Assembly (NCBI RefSeq): GCF_000931935.2
Contig: NZ_AZAC01000067.1
Span: 179,301 to 243,300 of the forward strand
Direction of reading: 5' to 3'
Origin: Dethiosulfatarculus sandiegensis
Lineage (GTDB): Bacteria; Desulfobacterota; Desulfarculia; Desulfarculales; Desulfarculaceae
DNA: 64,000 nucleotides
Below, piece after piece: positions 1-8,122 of the stretch (positions within the stretch are counted from its first letter, which is position 1; every line of letters starts with the position of its first letter). The translations under genes were made by a program, and so were the position numbers. The notes under the pieces were generated by a model. The model saw nothing but the letters and a program-made list of their open reading frames with translations, was not told the origin of the DNA and searched no databases.

Positions 1-66
1 CCGGGGTCCCCAAAATCTCTGGTTTTAAGGGTGTACCTCTCCGAATGCGTTGCTCCCGGCGGCCCG

Positions 67-840
67 CTAGCGGCCTCTGGCCGCGCCGGGGTCCTTGCCC
101 AGATAGGCTTCCACCACTTTGGGGTCTTTCATTGCTTCTTTGGGGGAGCCGTCAAAGATCAACTCTCCGGCGTCCATAACCAATAGCCTGGGGCACAACT
201 CGGCCACCAGCGGCATGTTGTGCTCCACCATGAAGAAACGAACTCCCTTTTGGGTCAGCTCCCTGATCAGCTCCACAATCTGTCTGGTGAGGGAGGGGTT
301 CACCCCTGCGGTGGGCTCGTCCAAAAGGATCAGGCGGGGATCCGCCATAAGCACCCTGCCAAGCTCCAAAAGTTTTTGCTGCCCGTAACTCAGGCGTCCG
401 GCAGGTTGATCTGCCAGATGATCCAGTTTGAGCATATTAAGTACTTCATCGGCCTTTTGGGAATTCTTCGCCTCCTGGGCCCTGATTTTAGAGGGAAGGA
501 AAAATACAGGCAGAATCTTTTCCCCCAACTGATGGGGGCATGAGGCCAAGAGGTTGTCCCTGACTGTAAGAAAAGGCAAAACCCGGCTGTGCTGGAAATT
601 ACGCACCAGCCCTTTTTGGCTTATTTTGTGAGCGGGCAAGCCGTGAATCGGCTGATCGTCAAAATAGACCTCCCCGCTGTCCGGTTCATAGAAGCCTGTT
701 ATAAGGTGAAACAAAGTGGTCTTGCCCGATCCGTTGGGACCGACCAATCCTGTTATCAGGCTGTCTTTAAGGTCCATACTGAAGCGGTTGACAGCTTTTA
801 TGCCGCCAAAGCTCTTGTTTGCGTTTAGAACTCTAAGCAT
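67..840 (-). CDS. livG: Branched-chain amino acid-type ABC transporter ATP-binding protein (LivG-like)
   Basis: One of the ATPase subunits that power high-affinity uptake of branched-chain amino acids or related small carboxylates across the inner membrane. The 257-residue protein starts MLRVLNANKSFGG. It shows a Walker A motif GPNGSGKTT (about residues 34-42), the ABC signature LSYGQQK, and Walker B LILLDEPTAGVNP. The longer reading frame that continues upstream runs through livM in another frame; the ATG at 840 lies two bases after the livM stop and is the likely translationally coupled start. The partner ATPase livF is expected just beyond the left edge of the window; only 66 bases remain there and no convincing start is visible. 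The true substrate cannot be read from the sequence. Confidence 0.93.
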   Translation of the reverse strand: MLRVLNANKSFGGIKAVNRFSMDLKDSLITGLVGPNGSGKTTLFHLITGFYEPDSGEVYFDDQPIHGLPAHKISQKGLVRNFQHSRVLPFLTVRDNLLASCPHQLGEKILPVFFLPSKIRAQEAKNSQKADEVLNMLKLDHLADQPAGRLSYGQQKLLELGRVLMADPRLILLDEPTAGVNPSLTRQIVELIRELTQKGVRFFMVEHNMPLVAELCPRLLVMDAGELIFDGSPKEAMKDPKVVEAYLGKDPGAARGR

Positions 841-842
841 GG

Positions 843-1715
843 CTAGTTCCTGTGCTCCGGAATTATGCCTTGCGGCCTTTTCAACATGAGAATGATAAGC
901 ACCAGGCCAAAGACCATGCCCTGGGTGGCGGCGAGGTAGCGGTTGAACTCGGAAGGTATGGGTAAAAACCGTAATAGCTCCTGGAAGAATATAACCAGGA
1001 AAGCGCCTGCCACCGGCCCCCAAATGGTGCCTTTGCCACCCAAAACCACGCAAAGCAGAATCAGAATGGTGGTCTGCAGGGTGAAGTCATTGGGGCTGAT
1101 ATAGGTTATGTAATGGGCCCACAGGGCTCCGGCCAGGCCTGCGAGGGTGGAGCCCGCCACCACTGCCCTGACCTTAAAGGAAACCGCACTCTTACCCAGG
1201 GCGCGGGCCACGTATTCATCTTCCCTCACTACCTTAAGCGCCCTTCCAAAGGGAGAGCTGGTGAGGTGTTTCAACCACCAGAAGGCCAACAGGGTCAATA
1301 CCAGGGAGAATAAAAGGAACCAGGGCAGGGAGTCTACGCCGTCTCCTATCCACTGGGGGCGGGGAATTCCGGGCAGCCCCATGGGGCCCTTGGTTAACCA
1401 GCGTTCATTTAAAAACCAGAGCCTGGCCATCTCGCCAAAGGCAAGGGTGGCAATGCCGAAGAAGTCTCCACTCAGGCGCAAGGCGGGGTAGGCAATCAAA
1501 AAGCCGGTCAATCCAGCCATGGTCATGGCCATGATTACGCCAAACCAGACCGGATATCCGGCCAGGGTGATCAGGGCCGTGGTATAGGCCCCAACCCCGA
1601 AAAAGGCCACTTGGCCGAAGTTGTAGAGCCCGGTATAGCCAAGCTGAAGATTAAGGGACATGGCCAAGGTGGTGTATATCAGGGCCAAGATGATTATATG
1701 CAGTAAATAATCCAT
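843..1715 (-). CDS. livM: Branched-chain amino acid-type ABC transporter permease (LivM-like)
   Basis: Inner-membrane permease that forms the translocation channel with LivH. The 290 residues are dominated by hydrophobic helices and carry the family pattern near the N-terminus (LNLQLGYTGLYNFGQVAFFGVGAY). The conserved cytoplasmic loop LTSSPFGRALKVVREDEYVARALGK is the segment that docks on the ATPases. It lacks the long extra N-terminus of the E. coli protein and matches the usual roughly 300-residue length of bacterial homologs. It sits three bases downstream of livH and two bases before livG in one compact transcription unit. Confidence 0.93.
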   Translation of the reverse strand: MDYLLHIIILALIYTTLAMSLNLQLGYTGLYNFGQVAFFGVGAYTTALITLAGYPVWFGVIMAMTMAGLTGFLIAYPALRLSGDFFGIATLAFGEMARLWFLNERWLTKGPMGLPGIPRPQWIGDGVDSLPWFLLFSLVLTLLAFWWLKHLTSSPFGRALKVVREDEYVARALGKSAVSFKVRAVVAGSTLAGLAGALWAHYITYISPNDFTLQTTILILLCVVLGGKGTIWGPVAGAFLVIFFQELLRFLPIPSEFNRYLAATQGMVFGLVLIILMLKRPQGIIPEHRN

Positions 1716-1718
1716 TTT

Positions 1719-2588
1719 TCAGCGCACTCCCCTGGCCATGGCAAACAGGCCATGGGGCTTGAACAAAAGCATCAATACTATGACCGAAAAGGCGATAAAA
1801 TCTTTATATCCGGGATCAATAAAGGCCACGCTCAAGTTTTCCGCCACGCCTATGAAAAGCCCACCCAAAAGGGCTCCCCATACGTTGCCGGCGCCTCCCA
1901 AAAGTACGGCCGCAAAGGCCTTTATCAGGTTGCCGGTTCCCATCATCGGATCAAGGTTGGTGTCCCAGGCTAAAAGAATGCCTCCCACACCGGCAAAGAG
2001 CGAGGCCAGGCACCAGACCGTGCGGCTGATGGTTTGCATGGGAAGCCCCATGATTCCGGCCAGTTCCAGGTTGTCGGCCACCGCCCTTAAACCTTTTCCC
2101 AAAAGGGTTTTGGTTAGAAGCAGATAAAGCCCGCCTAAAAAGACCAGGGCGCAGGCGGCCATGATAAGCTGCACTTCGCTTATGGTGATTTCGCCGAACT
2201 CCAGGGCCTGCATAAGCCCCACATCATAGGAAAGCAGATCAGAACCGAAGAAGAACTGAAGGGCGTTTCTAAGTAAAAAGGAAAGGCCGATGGAGGCGAT
2301 CAAAAGGGTGATGCCCTCACCGTGCCGCAAGGGGCTGTAGACCAGGCGGTCCGCGGCCAGTCCTATGGCCATGGTAAGTGCAAGGGCCAAGGGTACGGCC
2401 CAGATCATGGGCAGATCAAAAGGCCATCCCTGGAATAAGAGCACACCGTAAGCCCCCCAGGCAATAAGTTCTCCGTGGGCGAAGTTGATGAACCGAAAAA
2501 TGCCGTAGGTCATGGTAAGTCCCACGGCAAACAGGGCATATATGGCCCCCGCTATGATGCCGTTAAGCAAAAGTTGTAGATAAAACAT
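1719..2588 (-). CDS. livH: Branched-chain amino acid-type ABC transporter permease (LivH-like)
   Basis: Second permease of the uptake system, 289 residues, strongly hydrophobic. The N-terminal signature LNGIIAGAIYALFAVGLTMTYGIFRFINFAHGEL is typical of LivH. The ATPase-contact loop is TLLGKGLRAVADNLELAGIMGL. It is first of the tight livHMG block and follows the binding-protein gene after a gap of about 210 bases that holds a strong hairpin. That arrangement usually lets the binding protein be made in excess over the membrane parts. Confidence 0.93.
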   Translation of the reverse strand: MFYLQLLLNGIIAGAIYALFAVGLTMTYGIFRFINFAHGELIAWGAYGVLLFQGWPFDLPMIWAVPLALALTMAIGLAADRLVYSPLRHGEGITLLIASIGLSFLLRNALQFFFGSDLLSYDVGLMQALEFGEITISEVQLIMAACALVFLGGLYLLLTKTLLGKGLRAVADNLELAGIMGLPMQTISRTVWCLASLFAGVGGILLAWDTNLDPMMGTGNLIKAFAAVLLGGAGNVWGALLGGLFIGVAENLSVAFIDPGYKDFIAFSVIVLMLLFKPHGLFAMARGVR

Positions 2589-2741
2589 TCAAATCCCAGA
2601 CAAGTTGTTTGATTCACCCTTTCGGGTCCCGACAACAGCCGGCCTTTAGAAAAAATATGCAGGCTGGGTTGGCTTTTTGGGCAAACGTCCCGAACCGAAG
2701 GCCAATGCTATTATTGTCCGGGTCGGAAATGAAGCCAAAGG

Positions 2742-2778
2742 GGCCGGGCAACCGGCATTTAAAAGCCTCTGCCCGGCC
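2742..2778 (-). other. Stable hairpin between livK and livH
   Basis: GGCCGGGCA (2742-2750) pairs perfectly with TGCCCGGCC (2770-2778). The hairpin lies about 20 bases beyond the livK stop on the minus-strand transcript and has no U-run. It fits a processing or mRNA-stabilising hairpin that favours binding-protein expression rather than a full terminator. The rest of the 211-base gap shows nothing else recognisable. Confidence 0.5.
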
Positions 2779-2799
2779 ATCGGCAATTGATTGGATGAA

Positions 2800-3909
2800 T
2801 CAATAGGTGGTTATTTTACCGCCTTTTACAGTCCAGCGTCCGTAGGTGGCGCCTACGTCTCCGTTTTTGTCAAAGCTCTTGTCACCGGTAACTCCGATGT
2901 AGCCTTTAGATGCCTTCATAAGGGCCTCGCGGATGGAGTCCGCCTTGAAGTCGGGGGCCATGTTCAGCGCCTTGGCTGTGAGCTTGACCATGTCGTAGTT
3001 ATAGCCGCCGAATATGGGCAGCTTCTTGCCGGGGTATTTCTTGTCCCAGGCAGTTTTGTAGGCCTTGTATTTTTCGGTGCCGTGGGCGACTGCGGGATAG
3101 GTGCCGATCACCCCTTCGGCGGCTTTTCCGGCCAGCTGAGCCAGCTTGGGTGATTTGGAAGCGGAACCCATGAGCCATTGAACTTTCAGTTTCTGCTCAT
3201 AGGCCTGTTTCAGCATGGTTGCCCCTTCCTTGATATAGGTAAGGTTGACAACCGCCTTGGCCCTGGCCCTTTTCAGGCGCAGGATTTCGCTTCGGTAATC
3301 CGCCTTGCCTTCGTCATGGGCAAATTCGTCCAGAATTTTGCCGCCTTTGGCTGTGAAGGTCTTTTTAAAGACCTCTCCCAGACCCACGCCCCAGTCGTTG
3401 TTGATGTAGGTCAGGACCACTTCTTTATAGCCCAGGCTCTCGGCCAGTTGAGCAACACCTTTTCCCTGCAAAAGGTCCGAAGGGAAAACCCTGAATACAT
3501 AGGAGCCGCAATCCGTAATAGTGGCTGCCGCGCTCTCCGCACCGATGATCACGGTTTTGTTTTTCTGGGCAATAGGGCAGACTGCCAGGAAGTTGGAACT
3601 GGCCGCCGGGCCAAAAACAACCGGCAGTTTGTGGATGGTTATGTGCTTCTGCATGGCGGATACAGAGCCCTGGGCTGTGGAGGCGTTATCTTCAAACCGG
3701 ATTTCCATGGGCTTGCCTTTTATGCCTCCGGCTTCGTTTACTTCCTGGACAGCCAACATCATGGCCCTTTGAAAACCTTCGCCGTAAACAGATATTTTCC
3801 CGCTCAAAGGCGTAATGGCTCCCACCTCAACCGCATCTGCTGCGAGAGTCGGATTGCCCGGCAAAAATACAATGCCCAAAAGGGCCAGGGCGACCAGGAA
3901 TTTTTTCAT
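2800..3909 (-). CDS. livK: ABC transporter periplasmic substrate-binding protein (LivK-like, peripla_BP_6 fold)
   Basis: Periplasmic receptor that captures the substrate for LivHMG. The 369-residue precursor begins with a clear Sec signal peptide (MKKFLVALALLGIVFLPG, cleavage likely after LAA at about 24). The mature domain opens VEVGAITPLSGKISVYGEGFQRAMMLAVQEVNEAGGIKG, the hallmark of leucine/isoleucine/valine-binding family proteins, which also includes amide, urea and aromatic-acid receptors. A strong Shine-Dalgarno (AAGGAGG) precedes the ATG by a few bases. It is the first gene of the liv unit on this strand. Substrate is not predictable; a hydrocarbon or carboxylate ligand is as likely as leucine in this lineage. 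Confidence 0.92.
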   Translation of the reverse strand: MKKFLVALALLGIVFLPGNPTLAADAVEVGAITPLSGKISVYGEGFQRAMMLAVQEVNEAGGIKGKPMEIRFEDNASTAQGSVSAMQKHITIHKLPVVFGPAASSNFLAVCPIAQKNKTVIIGAESAAATITDCGSYVFRVFPSDLLQGKGVAQLAESLGYKEVVLTYINNDWGVGLGEVFKKTFTAKGGKILDEFAHDEGKADYRSEILRLKRARAKAVVNLTYIKEGATMLKQAYEQKLKVQWLMGSASKSPKLAQLAGKAAEGVIGTYPAVAHGTEKYKAYKTAWDKKYPGKKLPIFGGYNYDMVKLTAKALNMAPDFKADSIREALMKASKGYIGVTGDKSFDKNGDVGATYGRWTVKGGKITTY

Positions 3910-4226
3910 AACAGACCTCCTTCAATTTATTGGGTAGGCTTTTTTTACCTAAAATAAACTGCTCCGTAAACCGTAAGATTGCATATGGAAAAATAAAAAA
4001 AATTGGAGCAGGCTTGTGAAAACGATAACTCCGGAAATTGTTTTTCCAAGCCGTGTCGTTTTTTCTGCCGGGAAACCATATTATTGCCCACAGGCCTTTG
4101 ACGTAAGGATTTTTATTTTATTTTTGGGCGGTATGGATATCAGATATCCCATGGCCTTTTTTATAGCCAAGGCGCCGGAAAAGAGGTTTTTTATCTGTTA
4201 TGCTAGCGGTCATGATTGAAACTAAT

Positions 4227-4307
4227 AGAGCCTGGTAAGTCCATAATAATTATGATGTTAGAATTACTTACGATTTTTGTGAATATTTTCCGATAAAACA
4301 AGGCTCT
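4227..4307. other. Nested inverted repeats in the livK / cNMP-sensor divergent region
   Basis: The 500-base gap between two divergent genes has no credible gene. Within it AGAGCCT (4227-4233) pairs with AGGCTCT (4301-4307). Inside that, GTAAGT (4235-4240) pairs with ACTTAC (4266-4271), and inside that lies the near-palindrome CATAATAATTATG (4243-4255). A TATAAT hexamer at about 4335 could be the -10 box for the downstream sensor gene. The nesting could be an operator region or a leader structure; no function can be assigned. Confidence 0.35.
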
Positions 4308-4412
4308 TGAAGCGGTATTTAAGGGTTTGGGGCTATAATAACAGTATGAGTATGTCTGTTGGGAATAAGCACCATCCGTCTTTATTTTTCAGCTGAATTA
4401 AGGATATCTAAT

Positions 4413-5726
4413 ATGCTGGAAGATCTTTTGAGTTATCCCGAATTTAAAGACAGGGTGGAAAAGGTGATGCCCGGTTCCATGCTTTTTTGGGAAGGGGATC
4501 AATCACAGGATCTTTATATACTGGTGAGCGGCCGCCTGGATGTGCTCAAGGGGGAGGCCGGTATAGGCCAGATTGTGGAGCGGGGCGCTGTGTTCGGGGA
4601 AATGTCCATGCTCCTGGGCCAGAAGCGAACAGCCAGTGTAAAGGCTGTGGAGAAATCGGAGATTATAAGGATCCCCAAAGAGGAGTTGCCGGAGTTTCTG
4701 AAGAAGTTTCCCCAGGTGATGCAGGCCACCAGCCGCCTTCTGGCCAAAAGGTTGGATGAGGCCAGCAAGGCCCTGCAGGGCCTGAAGGAATTTGTGGATC
4801 AACTGCCCGACGCGGTGGTTGTCTCCGACTCCACGGGAAAGGTCATTACCATAAATAACGCGGCGGTGAAACTTTATGGGCAAACCTGGAGCGAGTTGAG
4901 GCTCAGCCCGGTTAAATCACTTTACAAGGAGCCCTCTGAGTTCAGCCGATATACCGAGCAGATAAGAGAGAGCGGGATTCCGGCGGAAAAGGTCTTTGCC
5001 ATGGAGCATCCCGAAACCGGGTTGCGCTATGTCTCCATCAGCACCAGTCTGCTTAAGGACTCCCGCAACCGTTTTCAGGGGTTTCTTTCCCTGGCCCGGG
5101 ATATCACCAATGCCCGGGTCAGAGAGGACCGGTTCAGGAAACTGCTTTATTGGCTGGTCCCGACTTTTTTAATCCTCACTCTTTCGGTGGGGGGCTGGTT
5201 GTATTTTAAACCCAGCTTTGGCCCTAGGCTTCCCATTACGGATCTTCGCCAAAAAGAGTTGCGCAACCAGTTGGCTAAAGACTTTTTCCTTTTACGATCC
5301 CTGGTTAAACCCTTTTTCAGAAATCCTTCCGCAAAGGAGATGAATACGCTGTTTAAGGACTTCTTCCAGGTGCAGGATAAGGACACCGGTTTTTATGAGG
5401 GGGTGGTTATTTTGGACCCCGATAAAAAGGTGTTATACGCGTTCTGCGCAGGCACGGGTAAGCCGTCTCCCGAGATGGTGGGGACGACCTACGGCCACCT
5501 GGCTTTCAAGGGAGCCAATGATTCTTTACACAAGGTTCTAACCCTTTACCGCAGGGGAAAGATGCACCCCAAGGGTTATAAGGGCTTGGAATTGGCCTTT
5601 GAGGTGAGGGAAAAGGAAAAACTTTTGGGCTGGCTGGTTTTCCAGATGAAATCGAAATTGTTAAAAGAAGAGTTTGGGGTCAGCGAAGGCGAACTTTTGA
5701 GATATCGTTTTGAAGAGCGTCTTTAA
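4413..5726 (+). CDS. Cyclic nucleotide-binding / PAS membrane sensor protein
   Basis: A likely membrane-bound sensory protein without an output enzyme domain. Order: a CRP-type cyclic nucleotide-binding domain at about residues 15-120, with the phosphate-binding cassette FGEMSMLLGQKRTASVKA (the Arg-Thr pair that contacts cNMP is kept); a PAS domain at about 130-240; one transmembrane helix (LLYWLVPTFLILTLSVGGWLYF); and a C-terminal region of about 150 residues resembling extracytoplasmic DUF3365-type sensors. There is no kinase, cyclase or DNA-binding domain, so it must signal through a partner or act as a receptor. The ATG at 4413 is preferred to an upstream TTG at 4359 because AAGGA lies nine bases before it. 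Confidence 0.7.
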   Translation: MLEDLLSYPEFKDRVEKVMPGSMLFWEGDQSQDLYILVSGRLDVLKGEAGIGQIVERGAVFGEMSMLLGQKRTASVKAVEKSEIIRIPKEELPEFLKKFPQVMQATSRLLAKRLDEASKALQGLKEFVDQLPDAVVVSDSTGKVITINNAAVKLYGQTWSELRLSPVKSLYKEPSEFSRYTEQIRESGIPAEKVFAMEHPETGLRYVSISTSLLKDSRNRFQGFLSLARDITNARVREDRFRKLLYWLVPTFLILTLSVGGWLYFKPSFGPRLPITDLRQKELRNQLAKDFFLLRSLVKPFFRNPSAKEMNTLFKDFFQVQDKDTGFYEGVVILDPDKKVLYAFCAGTGKPSPEMVGTTYGHLAFKGANDSLHKVLTLYRRGKMHPKGYKGLELAFEVREKEKLLGWLVFQMKSKLLKEEFGVSEGELLRYRFEERL

Positions 5727-5901
5727 AGGACATTTTAAAAGGGCTCTACAACGGCCCTGGTATGATCCCTTGTTACGCCGTTTGCGGCCCTTGGCCGGGT
5801 GCTTATAAAGGCAATCGTGCCCCAAGGCGGCATTGGGCCCTCAATCAAATCCGACTGATCCTGATTATGAAATTTTTATAAAAACTAAATATAATGATCA
5901 G

Positions 5902-6033
5902 GAAAAAATAATACCTTGGTGGTAGAGGCTGCGTTTTTTAGATAAGGTCGGTTTGGCTCAAGGGGTGTGCCTTGCTTTTGCCTTAAAGGCTGCTTCGCGG
6001 ATTTTAGGCCCATGCCTCGTGAAGGTATTTTTT
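5902..6033 (+). ncRNA. Candidate structured small RNA (about 130 nt)
   Basis: This lies in a 700-base gap with no credible gene. A perfect TATAAT (5890-5895) sits six bases before a GG start. The candidate RNA is closed end to end by AATACCTT (5910-5917) pairing with AAGGTATT (6022-6029), followed by a run of six T. Inside, GAGGC (5925-5929) pairs with GCCTC (6014-6018) and local hairpins such as GCCTTAAAGGC are visible, giving a rod-like shape. The -35 region is weak. It does not match a riboswitch that I recognise; a 6S-like rod is a loose analogy only. A second perfect TATAAT occurs at 6040-6045, so further transcription towards parA is possible. Confidence 0.35.
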
Positions 6034-6189
6034 GGTTAGTATAATTATTCGGGCTTTCTCTTTGGAAATTTCGGGGGGAAACGTGTTTTCCAATTGCGAG
6101 CCGGTTTAATCGAGTAACTTTAAGTAGCTGCTAATTTAAGTTGGTTTTGAAGCCTTGGGCGGTTGGCAAGCGGCCTGTATGCGGGCTAA

Positions 6190-6220
6190 AAAAACACCCC
6201 TAAAATCGGAGATTTTGGGG
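6190..6220 (-). terminator. Rho-independent terminator on the minus strand with no obvious gene
   Basis: CCCC-T-AAAATC (6197-6207) pairs with GATTTTGGGG (6211-6220) with one bulged base. On the minus strand this is followed by TGTTTTTTT, a classic intrinsic terminator. No convincing gene precedes it on that strand. A 63-codon frame ends in the stem but has no Shine-Dalgarno or family resemblance, so it may end a small antisense or divergent RNA starting near the parA promoter (TATAAA on the minus strand near 6375). Confidence 0.5.
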
Positions 6221-6453
6221 GCCGGGGAGGGCGGCCTGCCGAATCACGAGGCTTTTGCAATCAAGTAATTTGAGTTCCTTGCCGAACTTCGGAAAGACTT
6301 GCCGCCAGGCTGATGTATGGTGCGGGGCGCAACCTTGTATTATTCTTGAATTGGATCTGTTGGGGCCTTTTCCCTTTATAAAAGCAATCAAACCAGGGAA
6401 AACAGGCTGTTAGCTGCTTGACGGATTATGATGTGATGGTTAGTCTGATGCCC

Positions 6454-7080
6454 ATGAAATACGAGATCATAGCTGTTGGAAATTTGAAGGGAGGTACAGG
6501 AAAAACCACCATAGCGGTGAACCTGGCCTGTGCCTTGAACGCCTATCTGGTTGATGCCGACGCAGGCCAGAATTCGGCTGCCGTTTGGCTGGAAAAGGGA
6601 AACCTCCCCATAAAGGGAGAGAGCCTGCCTTTGGGCAGCAGCCTGGAGGCCTGGGTGCGGCAGGTGGCGGGCATTAATCACCGTCCTTTGGTGCTGGATC
6701 TGCCTCCTGCCCTGGGCGAGGTGACAACCGCCGCGCTTTTTATAGCGGATTTGCTTTTAGTGCCCATAACCCCCAGCGGTATAGACCTGCAGGCCACCAT
6801 ACCCACCCTGGAGATGTTGCGCCGAGTGCGGGAAAGAAGAAGAGAAAGGGACGGGAGCCCTCACTGCGTGTTGGTGCCTTCTAAGGTGGATGCAAGGACC
6901 GCCAACGGCAGGGATCTGCCGGCAGTGCTCAAGGGCTTCAGAAAAATGGTGGGGCCGGAAATCAGCCAAAGGGTGGCTTTTGTGGATTCATTTACCGAGG
7001 GCCAATGGGTGGGAGACTTTGCCCCGGGCTCCCAGGCTCACCAGGAGATTATGACTCTGGCCAGGAAGGCGAGAAGATGA
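6454..7080 (+). CDS. ParA/MinD-family deviant Walker A ATPase
   Basis: A ParA-type P-loop ATPase of about 208 residues, a family that positions plasmids, chromosomes or protein assemblies on the nucleoid or membrane. MKYEIIAVGNLKGGTGKTT carries the deviant Walker A (KGGTGKTT). VDADAGQNSAAVW is the A-prime motif, and LVLDLPPALGEVTTAAL is the Walker B region. It is short, with no N-terminal DNA-binding domain, resembling small plasmid-type or McdA/orphan ParAs. In-frame starts exist at 6418 (TTG), 6436, 6448 and 6454; 6454 gives the canonical N-terminus, but none has a strong Shine-Dalgarno. The stop overlaps the next gene's start (ATGA), so it is paired with a small partner. Confidence 0.8.
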   Translation: MKYEIIAVGNLKGGTGKTTIAVNLACALNAYLVDADAGQNSAAVWLEKGNLPIKGESLPLGSSLEAWVRQVAGINHRPLVLDLPPALGEVTTAALFIADLLLVPITPSGIDLQATIPTLEMLRRVRERRRERDGSPHCVLVPSKVDARTANGRDLPAVLKGFRKMVGPEISQRVAFVDSFTEGQWVGDFAPGSQAHQEIMTLARKARR

Positions 7081-7367
7081 GCCCCAAAAAAAAATTGGCG
7101 TCAGATATAGATATTGATCAGGTTGTGGAGGAGACCCGTCGCCTGGTCAAAGAATCACCTTTAAAAACAAGCCCCCAGCCTGGGGTTCCCCCCAAAGAGA
7201 CCTATTCCACCACCGCAATAAACCTGCCTTCCAAAACCCTGGCCCTCTTGAAGCAGGTCGCAGGGGCGAGGGCTGCCCGGGAAGGCGGCCGTATAAGTGT
7301 CAGCGCTGTTCTGGCGCGGCTGGTGGAGGAGCACAGGTCCGAACTTGAGGCGGAGATAAAGGGATAG
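7077..7367 (+). CDS. Small putative partner of the ParA-like ATPase
   Basis: A 96-residue protein whose ATG overlaps the parA-like stop codon, so the two are translationally coupled. It has a lysine-rich start (MSPKKKLASDID), a proline-rich linker (SPLKTSPQPGVPPKE), and a C-terminal segment TTAINLPSKTLALLKQVAGARAAREGGRISVSAVLARLVEEH. The pattern beta strand (AINLP) then two helices suggests a ribbon-helix-helix DNA-binding fold, as in small ParB/CopG-type centromere-binding partners. The fold is inferred from pattern only. Position and size favour a partner that stimulates or anchors the ATPase. Confidence 0.65.
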   Translation: MSPKKKLASDIDIDQVVEETRRLVKESPLKTSPQPGVPPKETYSTTAINLPSKTLALLKQVAGARAAREGGRISVSAVLARLVEEHRSELEAEIKG

Positions 7368-7392
7368 TTTAAGGGGTGAGTCAAAGCCGCCT

Positions 7393-7818
7393 TTAGAAGC
7401 TTTTGCAGAGAATGAGCCGGTTGGTTTCTCCTTCTTGTTCTTGAGAAACTTTGTCCATCATTTGATGAATAAAGAAAACACCCAGACCTCCTATTTTACG
7501 GTCTTCCAGCCGTGAGGTCAGGTCCGGCGGCCGGGCCTGGTCAAGGTCAAAAAAACTCCCCTGGTCTTCTATAACCAAAAGTACATCATTTTCCCGGCGT
7601 TTGATCAAAAGGCGCAACATGCCTTTGGGCTTGTGGGCGTAGGCATGGGTCATGACATTGGTTGCCGCCTCGTCCACAGCCAGATCCAGGGCGTGCAAAA
7701 CCTTGGGCGGAAGTTTTAAGGCGGTCCCTTTTTCCTGAATAAATTCGGCTACTGTTTCCAGGTTTTTCAGATCCGCCTTTACGCAAAGTTCATATTCGTT
7801 TGTTTCATTTTCCGCCAT
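7393..7818 (-). CDS. Anti-sigma-factor-type ATP-binding protein (RsbW/SpoIIAB-like, HATPase_c_2)
   Basis: A 141-residue stand-alone GHKL ATPase domain of the type found in anti-sigma serine kinases. The N box is LDLAVDEAATNVMTHAY, and the G1-like region VIEDQGSFFDL and the G2-like GGLGVFFIHQMMDKV are present. Family members phosphorylate anti-sigma-factor antagonists (STAS proteins) or serve as their switch partner. No STAS protein, PP2C phosphatase or matching sigma factor is adjacent, so its partner is encoded elsewhere. It is convergent with the parA unit, only 25 bases away. Confidence 0.82.
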   Translation of the reverse strand: MAENETNEYELCVKADLKNLETVAEFIQEKGTALKLPPKVLHALDLAVDEAATNVMTHAYAHKPKGMLRLLIKRRENDVLLVIEDQGSFFDLDQARPPDLTSRLEDRKIGGLGVFFIHQMMDKVSQEQEGETNRLILCKSF

Positions 7819-8087
7819 TAATCTGTTCCCGCTTTTTTTGTCAGGGGCGTGTCCATGGCCCGCTGGACGCCTTGTGAATCATAAACCGTTAAATTATTTT
7901 TCCAACTACTTATATTAAATATTAAATCCTCATGGTTACTGTGGGACGGCCTTTAGACAGCCTGTTTTTTCATTGGATCGCTGTTGATCTGCGCCCGGCT
8001 GCCTGTTATTTGCATACATCAATATACCATGCCTTTAAAACGAATGGTTGAATCAAGATTTATCTTTTCCCTGGTGTTCAAGCTTGC

Positions 8088-8116
8088 TTGACCCTTGCCG
8101 CTTCTTCTGATACAAG
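8088..8116 (+). promoter_or_regulatory. Candidate sigma-70-type promoter for a small RNA
   Basis: TTGACC (8088-8093), a 17-base spacer and TACAAG (8111-8116) form a well-spaced promoter. An alternative pair, TTGTAA/TACAAT (8119-8124 and 8143-8148), lies slightly downstream. There is no gene between here and the strong terminator at 8172-8229. Confidence 0.4.
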
Positions 8117-8122
8117 ACTTGT

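Noticed and set aside
1-66. Start of a livF gene at the left edge
   Set aside because: Expected by gene order, but the 66 bases show no convincing start codon and ribosome site pairing, and too little coding text to confirm.
4016-4219. 67-codon plus-strand frame between livK and the sensor gene
   Set aside because: No ribosome site, no family resemblance, and it ends inside a region of inverted repeats.
5902-6033. Lysine riboswitch, because of GGTAGAGGCTGCG near the 5-prime end
   Set aside because: The candidate is far shorter than a lysine aptamer, the other conserved segments are missing and no lysine gene follows.
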